Assembly: GCF_028769735.1 (NCBI RefSeq)
Contig: NC_088175.1
Coordinates: 1,612,001 to 1,676,000, forward strand
DNA length: 64,000 nt
Origin: Zonotrichia leucophrys gambelii
Lineage: Eukaryota; Chordata; Aves; Passeriformes; Passerellidae
Direction of reading: 5' to 3'
A program made the position numbers and the translations under genes. Positions 1-12,200 of the stretch are shown here, piece by piece (the stretch's first letter is position 1; each line of letters opens with the position of its first letter). The notes below the pieces were generated by a model that searched no databases, was not told where the DNA came from, and saw only the letters and a list, made by a program, of their open reading frames with translations.

Positions 1-218
1 TGCACATCCACTTCCCATTTCCTTACAGATAAAAGGCCAATTTTTATTATTTCCAAGCTTGATGTCAATTTTTATTATTTCTAAGCTTGTCTTGATGTCA
101 TTGCCTCCACCAACCATCTTCTCCACCCATTCCCCTTTCTGATGTGCTGTGGGGAACCCAAATCCCAGCTCTGTAGGTTGTGCATGCTCCTTGGCTGGAC
201 ACCTCTGAACACCAGCGT

Positions 219-246
219 CTGTCCGTCTGTCTGTCTGTCTGTCTGT
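219..246. repeat. CTGT tetranucleotide microsatellite
   Basis: About seven tandem CTGT units, with one variant unit (CCGT) near the left end. It is a short simple repeat in KCNH5 intron 1. Confidence 0.85.
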
Positions 247-3048
247 AAGGAAAGCAGGGTCTGCCAGCACATTTATCTGTCTCAGAGTTGCCAGATTCCT
301 CTCAGGAAGGCAGCAGGTTTTTTATTAACTAACATAACTCTCCTATTTGCAAGGTTTAATGCTGATGGCAAGGAAACAGGGTATTAGAGGCATTCAGTCA
401 GCAAAACTTCATGTTGGAAAACACAATTGAGAAAAACAATTTTTTAAAAGGCACTGCATTTGCTGTTGCCACGATTTTATTTTGTAAAAAAAGCTCTTTT
501 GTTTAAAGGCAGCCTATGCTTTAGAGCAGCAAGCTTTTAATCTTACTCTATCTTGCAGTAGCTGGCACTCAACACGGTGCTGAGCCTTGTGTTTGTTATT
601 AAAACAAAATAAAAAGACCACAGCGTGCGAGCAATTTTTTTAACTAACAAAATGCCTAAAGCAGTGTAAAATTCTTGTTATGTAATGACAAGAGAGCAAG
701 AACAGCTAAATCATTCCAGGAGATATGCTTAACCAAGTGAGAAACGTTGTCTCTAATCATCTTTTCTCAAGAATGCTTGGGTACCACTTGCAACCAAAAT
801 TGTTTAAATCACCATTTTTGAGAATTCCCTTTCTCCTCAAGGAAACTGGCAACTGACCTCTTTTAGAAAGGTCACCACTGAAAAGACGTTCTAAAGAAAA
901 TAAAGTAGCAGCAGAACACAAACAACAATAATGATTATAATAACAAAAAGCAGCAGCATTTTCATCTAGGAGCAAATTCCTACCTCTGTCAACTTTACAC
1001 AGAGCTGTCCTTCAGAATTGCCACCCTTCCACTGCACAGCAAAGGCAGCTCAGACCTCATGGGGCTGGGAAATATCTGGAATTTGCCTTTTTTTGCTGAT
1101 ATAAAAGACCCAAACCACTTCAACTGCTGTCAGTTGATTCTCCTCAAATCTACACAGGGTCAGCAAATTGCTGCAGACTTGTTTAGAGCATCTTGTAAAG
1201 GGTGTACTCAGGAGGGTTGTAATAAAAAAAGTCTCTTTTTTAATTTTCTTAGCTTTCCTGAGTGAGTCCTGCCCCTGACAACCCCTGGTGTTGTCTGTGC
1301 TGACTCCAGCCACGTGCTCCAGATGTGCTGCATCCCCATGGAATACAGAGGAAGATCCTAAACCCTCTTGGAGGGCACAGCCCTCTGAAATCTGCCTCAA
1401 CAGGCACCAACACCCCTCCAGCTCTGGGGCTGGCTGCAGACAAACCTCTGCTCTTGAAGCACAACCTCCACCAGCACTTTGTACTCCTGTCTGTAAAACC
1501 ACAGCGCTGTTTTCTAACAAAGCTGTAATTTCCCCAGTGTCTTTAAAGCATGCAAAACATCACTGTCATCCAATTTACCTAGTACATTAAGTGTTGCTTG
1601 CCTGAAAAAAACAAAAAAACCTCTCAAAGGACTGACTCTTTACGTCACCTTTCTGTGCCAGTGTTGTCTTTATTTAATACTCATGAAGATGCAGAGGGCT
1701 AAAGCCAGAGCAAGGTGTGATCACACTGACTGGGCTGGAATTATCCACTTCCTGCCTCAAAAACGTGCTCCTCAAACAAAACAGAAGATGAATAACCCAG
1801 CCCTGGCTGAAATATTAAATCCACATGTAAGCCACTCAGCTGGGAACACAGCAGCTTTCAGCAATTTAGCAAGAGAGCTCAAGAAGAAAAATTAGAGCCT
1901 GCCTGAAATTTACCTCCTCGAAAAGTCAGAAAATGAACTGCAGTCATTTGGAATGTGAATGGAAGCCCGCAAACAGCCCCTGCCTTTCCTGTGGCACGTC
2001 ACTGACCCCAGGAAGAGCTCTGAGGCAGTAAGGACATGAGAGAATCTCTATGAATTACCTGAAAAATTGACATTTTATACAATTCTGATCACAGTTTCTC
2101 CCCCACACATCCATTTATCCTAGAATTAAACTGACCCTCACCTATCCTAGTAATCATCTAGATGCCACTGCTGAATCTGCTCTCTATTAAAATTATGCAG
2201 AACACAACATAGATATACCGGATCTAAATTCAAACTGGAGCACGCTGCAGCTCTCACTCAAGGCACACAGGCACCCTCAGGGAGAAGCAGAATCCAGACT
2301 TCCAGCTTTACCCAAATGAAAGTGCTGTCTTCACATTCCCAGAGGAGAAAATTGTGGTACCAGGAGCTCCTCAGACACAGGGCTCCTCTTGCAAACACTG
2401 ATCCAGCCCTGGCTGCAGCTCCACAGAGCCTGGCTGCTTCTCCAAAAAACCTGTTTGGGCAGAAAATCAGCTGCACCCCCTGTGTCTCCTCTCTGTGCCA
2501 GGGGCTGGAGCAAAGCTTTCCACAGGACTGATCCTAAAACCCCTCCCAGGTGGGGAGTCAGGCACTTGGGATAGCCAGGGCTCAGCAGTTCCAATAGCCA
2601 GTGTCCTGAGTGTGCTGATTAAACAAGTATTGTCCTTTTATCTGAAAAGCAGATTATTAGAGTACCAACTCCCAAATCTTCTATTATTTAATGTTATCAA
2701 ATCAGAAAATCCTATTTCCTTCAGCTATCCAAGAGAATGACTTAAAATCCCAGTTCACCACCAGACAGCACCTTGTAAAACAGGCTAATTAAATGTATTT
2801 CCACTTCCTGAGATTATTCTTTGGCTGCAAACTCCTTCCGACTGCAATAAGAAAACTCAAATGTTTCCTCAAAAAAAAAAAAATCAATTTAATTATTTTC
2901 CTTCTCACAGGTTTCAACATTAACCTGGGAATGCAGCAACTCTTGCAGTGACCTCTTGTGGCAAGTGCTCAGCAGCTCTCAAACTTCCTCCAAAAAGAGA
3001 GGATGGAAACCTCTTCCACCAAGTACAGAACGAAAGATAAGGAAGAAA

Positions 3049-3137
3049 AATAAGAAAAAAAACTACAAAAATAAGAAAAAAATTACAAAAATAAGAAGAA
3101 AAATTACAAAAATAAGAATAAAATTAAATAAAATAAC
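3049..3137. repeat. A-rich tandem repeat beside the GGAA array
   Basis: Roughly four degenerate 20-21 bp units, each containing ACAAAAATAAGAA or a close variant, run directly into the GGAA array. The compound structure suggests a slippage-prone A-rich tract that seeded the array. Confidence 0.7.
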
Positions 3138-3144
3138 GGGAAGA

Positions 3145-3423
3145 AGGAAGGAAGGAAGGAAGGAAGGAAGGAAGGAAGGAAGGAAGGAAGGAAGGAAGGA
3201 AGGAAGGAAGGAAGGAAGGAAGGAAGGAAGGAAGGAAGGAAGGAAGGAAGGAAGGAAGGAAGGAAGGAAGGAAGGAAGGAAGGAAGGAAGGAAGGAAGGA
3301 AGGAAGGAAGGAAGGAAGGAAGGAAGGAAGGAAGGAAGGAAGGAAGGAAGGAAGGAAGGAAGGAAGGAAGGAAGGAAGGAAGGAAGGAAGGAAGGAAGGA
3401 AGGAAGGAAGGAAGGAAGGAAGG
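3145..3423. repeat. GGAA tetranucleotide array, about 69 copies
   Basis: An essentially uninterrupted run of GGAA (TTCC on the other strand) lasting about 280 bp. Its purity implies recent expansion and high length polymorphism. It creates long false open frames (GRKE repeats on plus, LPSF repeats on minus) that are not genes. GGAA arrays are known binding platforms for some ETS-family proteins; whether that applies here is unknown. Confidence 0.97.
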
Positions 3424-6400
3424 GCACAGCCATAATTAGAAATAAGACCACAAAGCAGCTGATCATATCTCAAGAAAATCCAGCTTTTCCTTTCACTAAC
3501 AACATAGCAATTCTTTAAGTTTCTAAATTAATAAAATGGCACAGAGCTTCCATAACTATTCTTTAAAAGTAAAAATAAACACTTTAGCCATGCAGAACTC
3601 CCCCAATTTCAGCAGCAGCAAACAGAGATGCTTAATCTGTCTGTGCTCAGCAAGCCCACTTGAAAAGCAAGGAAAACAGGGTGTCTGCAATTGCAAACCC
3701 CTCACATATGTCATCTAGTAATGCTTGTCAGTGTAAAAATCCACTTTGCATTGATTCATGTGTCAGCAAGCTCCCTGCAGTCACAGAAACTGCAGAAGGA
3801 GCCCTGTACCTTCCAATGCCAAAGAAAACCCAATGACATGAGCACCTTGGAAATCCCTTCTTTAACTCCTGAGCTGAACTGGAGGATGGAAACTTTCACC
3901 CCACGGTGCATCCTGCTTTCAAGCAGGGATTTAGGGAACTGCTGAGCCCTGCATTTTTCTCTGAGGATCCCAAGTGACAGACATGCACTAAACTTGAAAT
4001 ACTTTGCTTTAAAGAACTTTCTCTGTGCAGCATGTGTGATTTAATTGGCGCCAGATGAAAATGCAGCTTGGTTTAATGTAGGGGAGAGAAGCCCACATGC
4101 ATCACATCCTACATCCCTGCCTGGAAGACAGGAACCCTACACAGCTAGTAAGAACAGAAGAGACAAGAGACATGTATTTTAGCTGTAAAACCAGTGGAAT
4201 AAAAATTTAAAAGGTGCCTTATTGCTACAGATGTGACACTTGTTTTTTCCTCCTTTCCAGGTAACCTGACTCCAAAAATCACCTATGAACAGAGCAGATC
4301 CTTCCACCCACCAGTCACAGGGACCCAGCAGGGCATAAAGGAATTGTGTGAAGGAATTGCTTTTTAGGAACACAGCATAAAGGTGAAAAAGGCCAGGAAT
4401 AAAATGCTAGCTTCATTAAAACTCATGCTGAAATTCCCATGTAAGCCTTAGAGAGCTAATATTTCATCCCAGTGTCAAAATGCATTTGTGAAAGACCCAT
4501 TTTCATGAGGAAGCTTCTAAGAGTTATTGCAACAGAAACAATATCCAATAATGATGAATGTTATCATATAGATAAGATTATATAGTTTTTCACTAAATTC
4601 CTCCCCTCTTCCAAACTGTTAGCGGTCTCTGCTGCATATTGCTGCCAAGTCCCAGACTCACCCTTTCCACAAATTCACGCTCTACGACAAAAGCAAATTA
4701 TGCCATTAACATATACTTAATTTTTCTGCTGATAGAATTTGTGAAAGCAAGACAAAACTTGCATGGCTCAACTCACTGGATGACTCTGCCCATGGGAGAG
4801 GTCCATAAATCCCAGCCCTGATCTAGAGACTTGCCCAATTCTGTACCCTCTGCACTTGCACGGCGCTGAGCAGAGGTCAGTATCACTTAAAGCTCTGAAT
4901 GCACTGAAGAAGTGAACAACAATATCAGTAATAACAGGCACAGCCTGCTGAGAACATCTTGGGAGAGAACATTGCCCTTAGGATGGTCCTTATTAAACAT
5001 CCCAAATACTAATGGCAGTAAAAGGCAGTCACCTTAATGTGATTTAGCCCAGTGCTCTCACAAAACACCTTTCAGCTCAGCAAAACACCTGGTGCTCTTC
5101 AGATCTAGGGCACAGACAAGGCTGGAGCGAGATCGCATCAATCTTTGTGAGCCTCAGATAAGCCTCAGTGTATTTTCACTGTGCTTTAAAGGAAAAAAGG
5201 AAAAAAAAAAAGATTGCACAGAGTGCACTGAGATTACCCTGAAGACAGGTCTACTTGTCCCTTTCACCAGGCACAGCAGCCCTAAGGACAGAGTGCTCTC
5301 CCTGTGGGCTTTGGCTCTCCTTAAGTGGAGCTCAGCTATGGAGAGGGCAAAGACCCTGCAGAGCAGAGGCTGCCATGCACCCCTCATGCTTTGGAAAGGA
5401 CCTGCAGCCGTGATGCTGCCCAAAAACCAACCTTCAATGCTGGCCTTAAACACTTCACTAACTCCAAGGAGTAAAGCTGTCTCCAAAGGAGATGTTGTTC
5501 CCCCAGGGGAACACGGTGGGACCTCTCCATCACTCTGACACCAGCTCCAGCCTTCCCAAACACCCTGGCATGGAGAGGGACATCCAGCAGGGCATCCAGC
5601 AGAGCAGCCCAGCTCTCCCACTCTCCAAGAGAGAGGGCAAAGAGCCACAGTCACTGTTTCATGGCCACCCTGGTCACAGCCACCCCATTCCTTTCTCCTC
5701 AAGTCCTTGGTGCTTTGCTCTTGGCTGCACACTGTGAGGGCTTCTCCCACAATTTTAACCTGATGAGCAGCCAAAGATGAGGTAAAAAGGAAGGGTTCAC
5801 AACATTCCTAAAGAGAAAGTGCCCAAATAATGCTGAAAATTTAATATATGATTGCTTTTAACACAAGGCTAGACACCACACCAAGCCTGCACAGCGTGTT
5901 CCCGCTACACTCGCTCCCAGTCCTGACTTTCCATATTTTAAAATTATTACAATTCTGTCTATAAATTTTGTTATTAGGATCCATCTCTGGTAACTCTGAG
6001 TAATTTGTCTCCATCAACACTTCATTGTGAAGCCATTGCTTCTATTTCACCTGAAGAAGAGCCTATCTGCTGAAATACCTGCCTGATTTTTTCCAGCGAT
6101 ACCCAAAGCCTAATAAAAGTTATTACCTGTACCTACAAACCTTGTTAAGAAAAGATTTGTGATCAAGAAGTGCAATGAGATTGCATAAATGTGACAAATC
6201 TCAAAAGAGAATGTTCCTGAACCAGGAACGGTGACAGAAACACTTTTGGGGGAATGCTGAAGATGTATTTTAAAAAACAATCATCAGTCTTTCCTTCATC
6301 CCATTCCTCAAATTGTCAAGGAAAAATCCCTTGGAACTTGGTGAATCCAAGTCTAAAAACAAACCCAGCAGACCAAATCCTTGTCTTCTTCAAGCACTGG

Positions 6401-8173
6401 CAGGAGATACTTGAACCAGATTTGCTCCACTGTATACTATTAAGTTTGGATTAAACAGTACTGAATCCAATGAAAATTACTATTTCTATACAGGATAAAT
6501 AAGGCTATGTCCTGGATGACAAAAATAAGAACTAAATCATGTTTCAGCTCATAACACTGACAACTTACATGAGTTAAATACAAATTCCCAATCTACTTTC
6601 CTCTTTGTGTCCAACAGGGAAGATTTACCTCTCTAGTGAACACCATGCTTAGACATCATCAGTGGCACAGAAAAAGCAGAATGAATGACCAGATCAGCAT
6701 GATTTGTGCTCCTAAATTAAACCAGGTTAAAAACCGGAGGGGATACATGCTTTTAAAGTATAATGTTCAAAAGCCTTCTGAGCTTTCCAATTTTTGATGT
6801 CTCAAAGCCTTACTGAGCTTTCACCAGGGAGGATGTGGGATTTAATTAGAGCATGGTACAAAACCATGGCATTCCCAAACCATGCTCCCAGCCCACCACT
6901 GACATGCTGCCTGACCTAGGGAAAGGATCTGTGATGCCCCAAGCCCCCATTCATGCCACAATTTGATGAACAGGTTGAGAAAATCTCTGTATGTCCTCTT
7001 CCACAAGGAGCCGTGAAGTGTAATTAAATTCCACCCAACACTTTGAAATTGTCAGAGGGAAAGTGCTATATAAATGCCTATTAATTAGCCTGCATTTAAT
7101 ATTCTGGGAAATAAATACACTACTGTGGGAAAGCAGCTCTTGGAGATCGGGCAGCTACAGGGCTTGACAGGGAGTCAGCTGCCAACCACAGAACTGACAG
7201 AGGCAACACAACAGGGAGGAAGCCCCCCAAAACCAGCTCAATACAAAGCTGGCATGTTAACACACAACATTTTAAAACAAATTCCAACTCCTCATCCCAC
7301 TCCTGCTTATGAGGAAAACCCATGAATCACCAGTTCACTACCTGCTGTCCAAATCCACTCCAAGCCAGCACACCAGACCACACTGGTGTGACTGAGAGGT
7401 ACATCCAGCACTGTGCAATAGGGAAAGGTGGAAAGGAACATTTTTCAGCATAATTTCAAAGCCCACTGGTGTCTTGATTAATACTAAATGCAGTAATTCT
7501 TCTCTACGCTCTGCTCTGCTCACCTTTCCCACTCCTGAGCCCAGGTGTACACTGGCACAGCAATGCTTCCCCCTGGCAGCATCACCCTAAACCTGGGCTG
7601 ACCAAGGAGTTATCTTTTGGCAAAACCCAAAGCCGAGCTCTCCTACATTTGTGCAAACACTCCTATGTCTCAGTAGCTCTGTGCCAGTGCAAAAACTACA
7701 TTAAAAATTTAATATAACTAGCACAGGACTTGCCTAAAGCAGCACCTACACCAGCACACCCAAAGAGCTGCAAACACATCGTAACTTTAATGGAACTGTG
7801 TACAGTGCTCTCGATCACTGCATTGCAATAGAAAGGGTGAAATTAACTCCGGCAGCAAGGAATAACTGGGTGCCACAGTCCTGAACCAGCCCTGTAAATA
7901 TTCACCTAACAGAGGAGCCGTAAATGACCAAGTGCAGACAGTTCTTAACCCATTTGCTCAGCCACAGGATTGCCATCATCCAAACCACAGGCACTCCCTC
8001 ACCGCTTTCCCGGCACCTTCGCCACAGACTTTAAAGTGCCACAGAATCGCAAAAAAACTTTGAACCCCCTGCATGGAAACAGTTGCAAGTCCTAATTATT
8101 ACAAAACTAAAGAACAAGAAAAAATATTTAAAAATTATAGACTCAATAAGCGAAGAGGATAAACTGAAAATCA

Positions 8174-8851
<678 letters not shown>

Positions 8852-9240
8852 TCACCCCCACCCCGCCTTCGCTGGTCCCCTGCGAAGTTCTGCCCTGAGC
8901 GAAACTCAGGTTCTGCATCTAGACATTGTTTTGTTTGTGGTTGTTCTTTGGCTTGTGTAGGGTTGTTTTTTGTTGGTTTTTCTTGTTTGTTTTTTTTTTT
9001 TTTTCCAGCGGTTGGGTTCGAGGGAAAACACTTGGGAATGCTTGTGTGGCACACGGGAAGGCGGCCGCGCTTTGCCCGCAAAAGATAAACGCAAAGTGCA
9101 ACGAAACGTGTTAAATGCCACTAGCCTTGCCTGAAGGCATCAAGATGTTTCTTGGAGGATTCCCCCCTCTCCGTGCGAGGCAACAGGAGGCGGATTTGGG
9201 GTTTCTCTCCTCGTATTTTCTCTTTTCTCCCTGTATTCAG

Positions 9241-9278
9241 GGAGCAGGCTCTGCCGCGCCGGAGCCCCAGAGGAGCAG
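9241..9278 (+). other. Candidate 38-bp exon of a divergent transcript
   Basis: On the plus strand a long pyrimidine tract ends in TATTCAG at 9240. A 38-bp GC-rich segment follows, ending GAGCAG, then the donor GTGAGT at 9279. Acceptor and donor are both near consensus. The site is about 770 bases upstream of the KCNH5 start codon and points away from it, as expected for a divergent noncoding RNA from the CpG island. The donor also overlaps an AP-1-like TGAGTCA, so it could be a factor site or chance. There is no transcript evidence. Confidence 0.25.
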
Positions 9279-9299
9279 GTGAGTCAGTGCCGGAGCCGC

Positions 9300-12200
9300 C
9301 ACACCCGAGCTCCCGAGTACGCTCTGCCCTGTTCCTGACCCAGCCGCCCTCCTCCCTCCAGCCCTTTCCTGACTAGGACCGTATTTTTTAAAGCTATGGA
9401 CAGTAAAATCCTGGAAGGAATTTCTCGACCTACTGCTTCTGCCTCTGCTAATTTAGCATGCTGCTGCATACAGGCAAGGATGGTAGAGGGAACCAAGACA
9501 TGGAAAATCAGTGTTTGTTCAGAGCAGGAGCACGCTCTGCAGAGCACATCCCGCTGTGCCGCACGCTCCTGCCCTGCTTGGCACAAGCAGCAGTGCATCT
9601 CCCAGAGGACATCATTCCACTGTGGAAAAATCAATTTATTTATCTTTTCATTCTGCTTGCAACACCTGCTCCTTCCTGTGCTTGAGACTTGGTCCAGCGA
9701 CGCACACTGAGGTCACCTGCACTCCACGGCTTAAAGTTTAAAATCTCTGCCACACCAGGAGCTGCTGCTGGAGCAGCACTTTCCTAGGTGCCACTGCTGC
9801 TGTTCCTGGAAAATGTCTGGTTTTCCTTTCATTTAAACGAATGCAAATCAGGAGCAGCTCAATTAGGAGTGCTGACAGAAAACAAGTTTGAGGTGTGAAC
9901 CAGACCCGATTTGTCAAACATTCCTGTTTTCCTCCCAGGTCTGGCATCTTCAGGGCTTTCCTTAGAGTGGTGTGGTTTAAAAGATACTCCTGCTGAGCGC
10001 TGCCCCGAGGTGCAGGGGAATTTTTCTCCTGGTAATTGGATGCTGGAGGGCAACACCTTTGTTTGTTTCAAGTGAGCTGTAGGTCACCTAACCCAGCAAA
10101 TACTGTGTGACTGATCTGTCTGGACAGTGTTGCCATGACCTCTTCCTCCCCAGTTCCCTCCCTCCCAACCAATCTGAATTTTTTCTACTCATTTCCCAAC
10201 CTCATTTTGAAACCTAAACTTGCTGCTTGTCCTCCCATGCCCCTTTTCATCAAACTCCTTGTTCACCCTTTCCACTAAACATTTCATCATGCCCAAGAGC
10301 CACTCCATCCTCCCTGCTCCATCTCCTCAACTTCAGATCCCTCATTTTTAAGTTCTCTTGCTGTATTTCCAGTGGCACTAATTAAACAATAGGTTATGGA
10401 GAGGGGCAAGCTCCAAAAACATATCTTTAAATGTCACAGACGTCAGACAGAAATGGCAAGACGTGGTGGGATGTTTCTATAACAAGGGTGCAAAAAACTC
10501 CAGAGGGCACTTGTTACTTTTCCTGGAATGCTGGACAGGGCTAAAGATAATCTTGAAAAGAAGAGTCTGACAAAGAAAGCAAACTGGGAACTGCAAAGAG
10601 ACTCTTGTCTTCTTTTGGGAATCTTCAAATTGTGCTTTGAAACAGCATCGAACCACCAGGTAGGAAACTGTCAGAAAGGTTTGAGGTCATTGCAAGTAGG
10701 AAAAAGACAACTAGGCAGCTTCTTTCTACATCAAAAACACCCCAGTCTCAACCTGCTGTTCTCAAGTGTGGCAGAAAACCCACTGTGATTCAAAATGCCT
10801 TTTTTTTTCCAGAATAGATAAGTCAAAACAATTTCAATTTTAAGGAATTAATTAATTGTTAAAACATTAAAAAGAGAAAAGTAGTTTAAGCTAAATGTAA
10901 CAACATTCCTGATGAATGATCAGAGCATTCCTAGTTCTTCTTTCTTCCTGGCTTGCAAACTTCATTTCTTTAAGGGAAGAAACGAGTTTTCCTTTCCTAA
11001 AAGGAAAAAGGCAGAAAGGGAATGAGCACATCTCTGTACCAGAGTAAAAGTAGTCACGATTCCTTCCTCTTCTGCTTCACCATTTCCTTTCTTCTAAAAT
11101 TTGAAGCAGCTGCTCAGGGTGACTTCCCTCTTTTCTGGTATTTCTACAAAAGGCACAATCCCCCAAATCCACCCAGCAGTGGGTGAGCACGGAGCTCCCA
11201 CAGCAAGTGGAGGCAGCACACACTATGAAGTTCAGCTGCATGTAGTGAAGAGCTGACCCTTGGAATCTAAACCTACAGGAGAGGGTTATTTTCCTTCAGG
11301 GACTATTAAACATTTCAGAACTGGTTCTTATTCACAGCACAGAGCTTTAAATGTGTCTTCTGTGAATTTATGAATTGAAGAATCATCGCTCCCAGGGCTC
11401 CTAAGAGAGGAGGGAGACAGAGCAGCATAAACAGGTCAGGCACTGATCCAATGCAACAGCCTGAGTCATTGGCACATCCCAGCTGCTGAACAGCTCCACA
11501 TCCCCTTTGCTCTCAGTGCTGTGTGTAACAAGGTGAGTCAGGTTCCCTGGGACTGCCCTGGGGACCCTTGAGACTCATCCGTGTAGGGCTAAAAATGTTC
11601 AGAGCAGAGCTGAGTCATGGGATACCCTTGGCAAGGCTCAGAGCTGATTTGCTAGCCCAGGTGCACACAGAAGACTTCCCATTCTAAAAACCACCATCAA
11701 GATGAACGTGGGCTTTGGTTATAAACAATGTGATTTGTGCATATGAACTCCAAATTAGCACTATTTGATTTCCAATGAGCTGCATGTATTACTGTAACAA
11801 CAGCTCAAGTGGGAAACAAATGCCAGACATTTGAAGGATTTAACATCCTTCATTTTAACATCCTTAACATTTAATGGTGGAAAAGCAGGTAGAGTTTTCT
11901 CCTTAAAGGCAAAAAAATCTGCACCAAAGAATGTGAGAGAAGAGACTTTTCTCCTAAGAGGCATTCGACAATAAATCTTACTCCGTGAGTGAAGAAGAAC
12001 ATTTGTTGTCAGACACTGGGGTGGGACAACAGGGGAGCTCATACTGCAATTTTTTCTCCTCAGTAGGGAGGACTATAAGGCATGGGGGTTTTTTACTGAC
12101 TCCAAAAACATTACCCAAGAACTGTGGAGAGGTTTGTCAGAAACCTGCAGGAAGCAAAGCAGCATCTCTGAGCTCACCATCCTGCTCACCATAAAGGTGG

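Noticed and set aside
3063..3473. Long open frames of LPSF or GRKE repeats on both strands
   Set aside because: They are translations of the GGAA microsatellite. There is no start context, splice structure or non-repeat domain.
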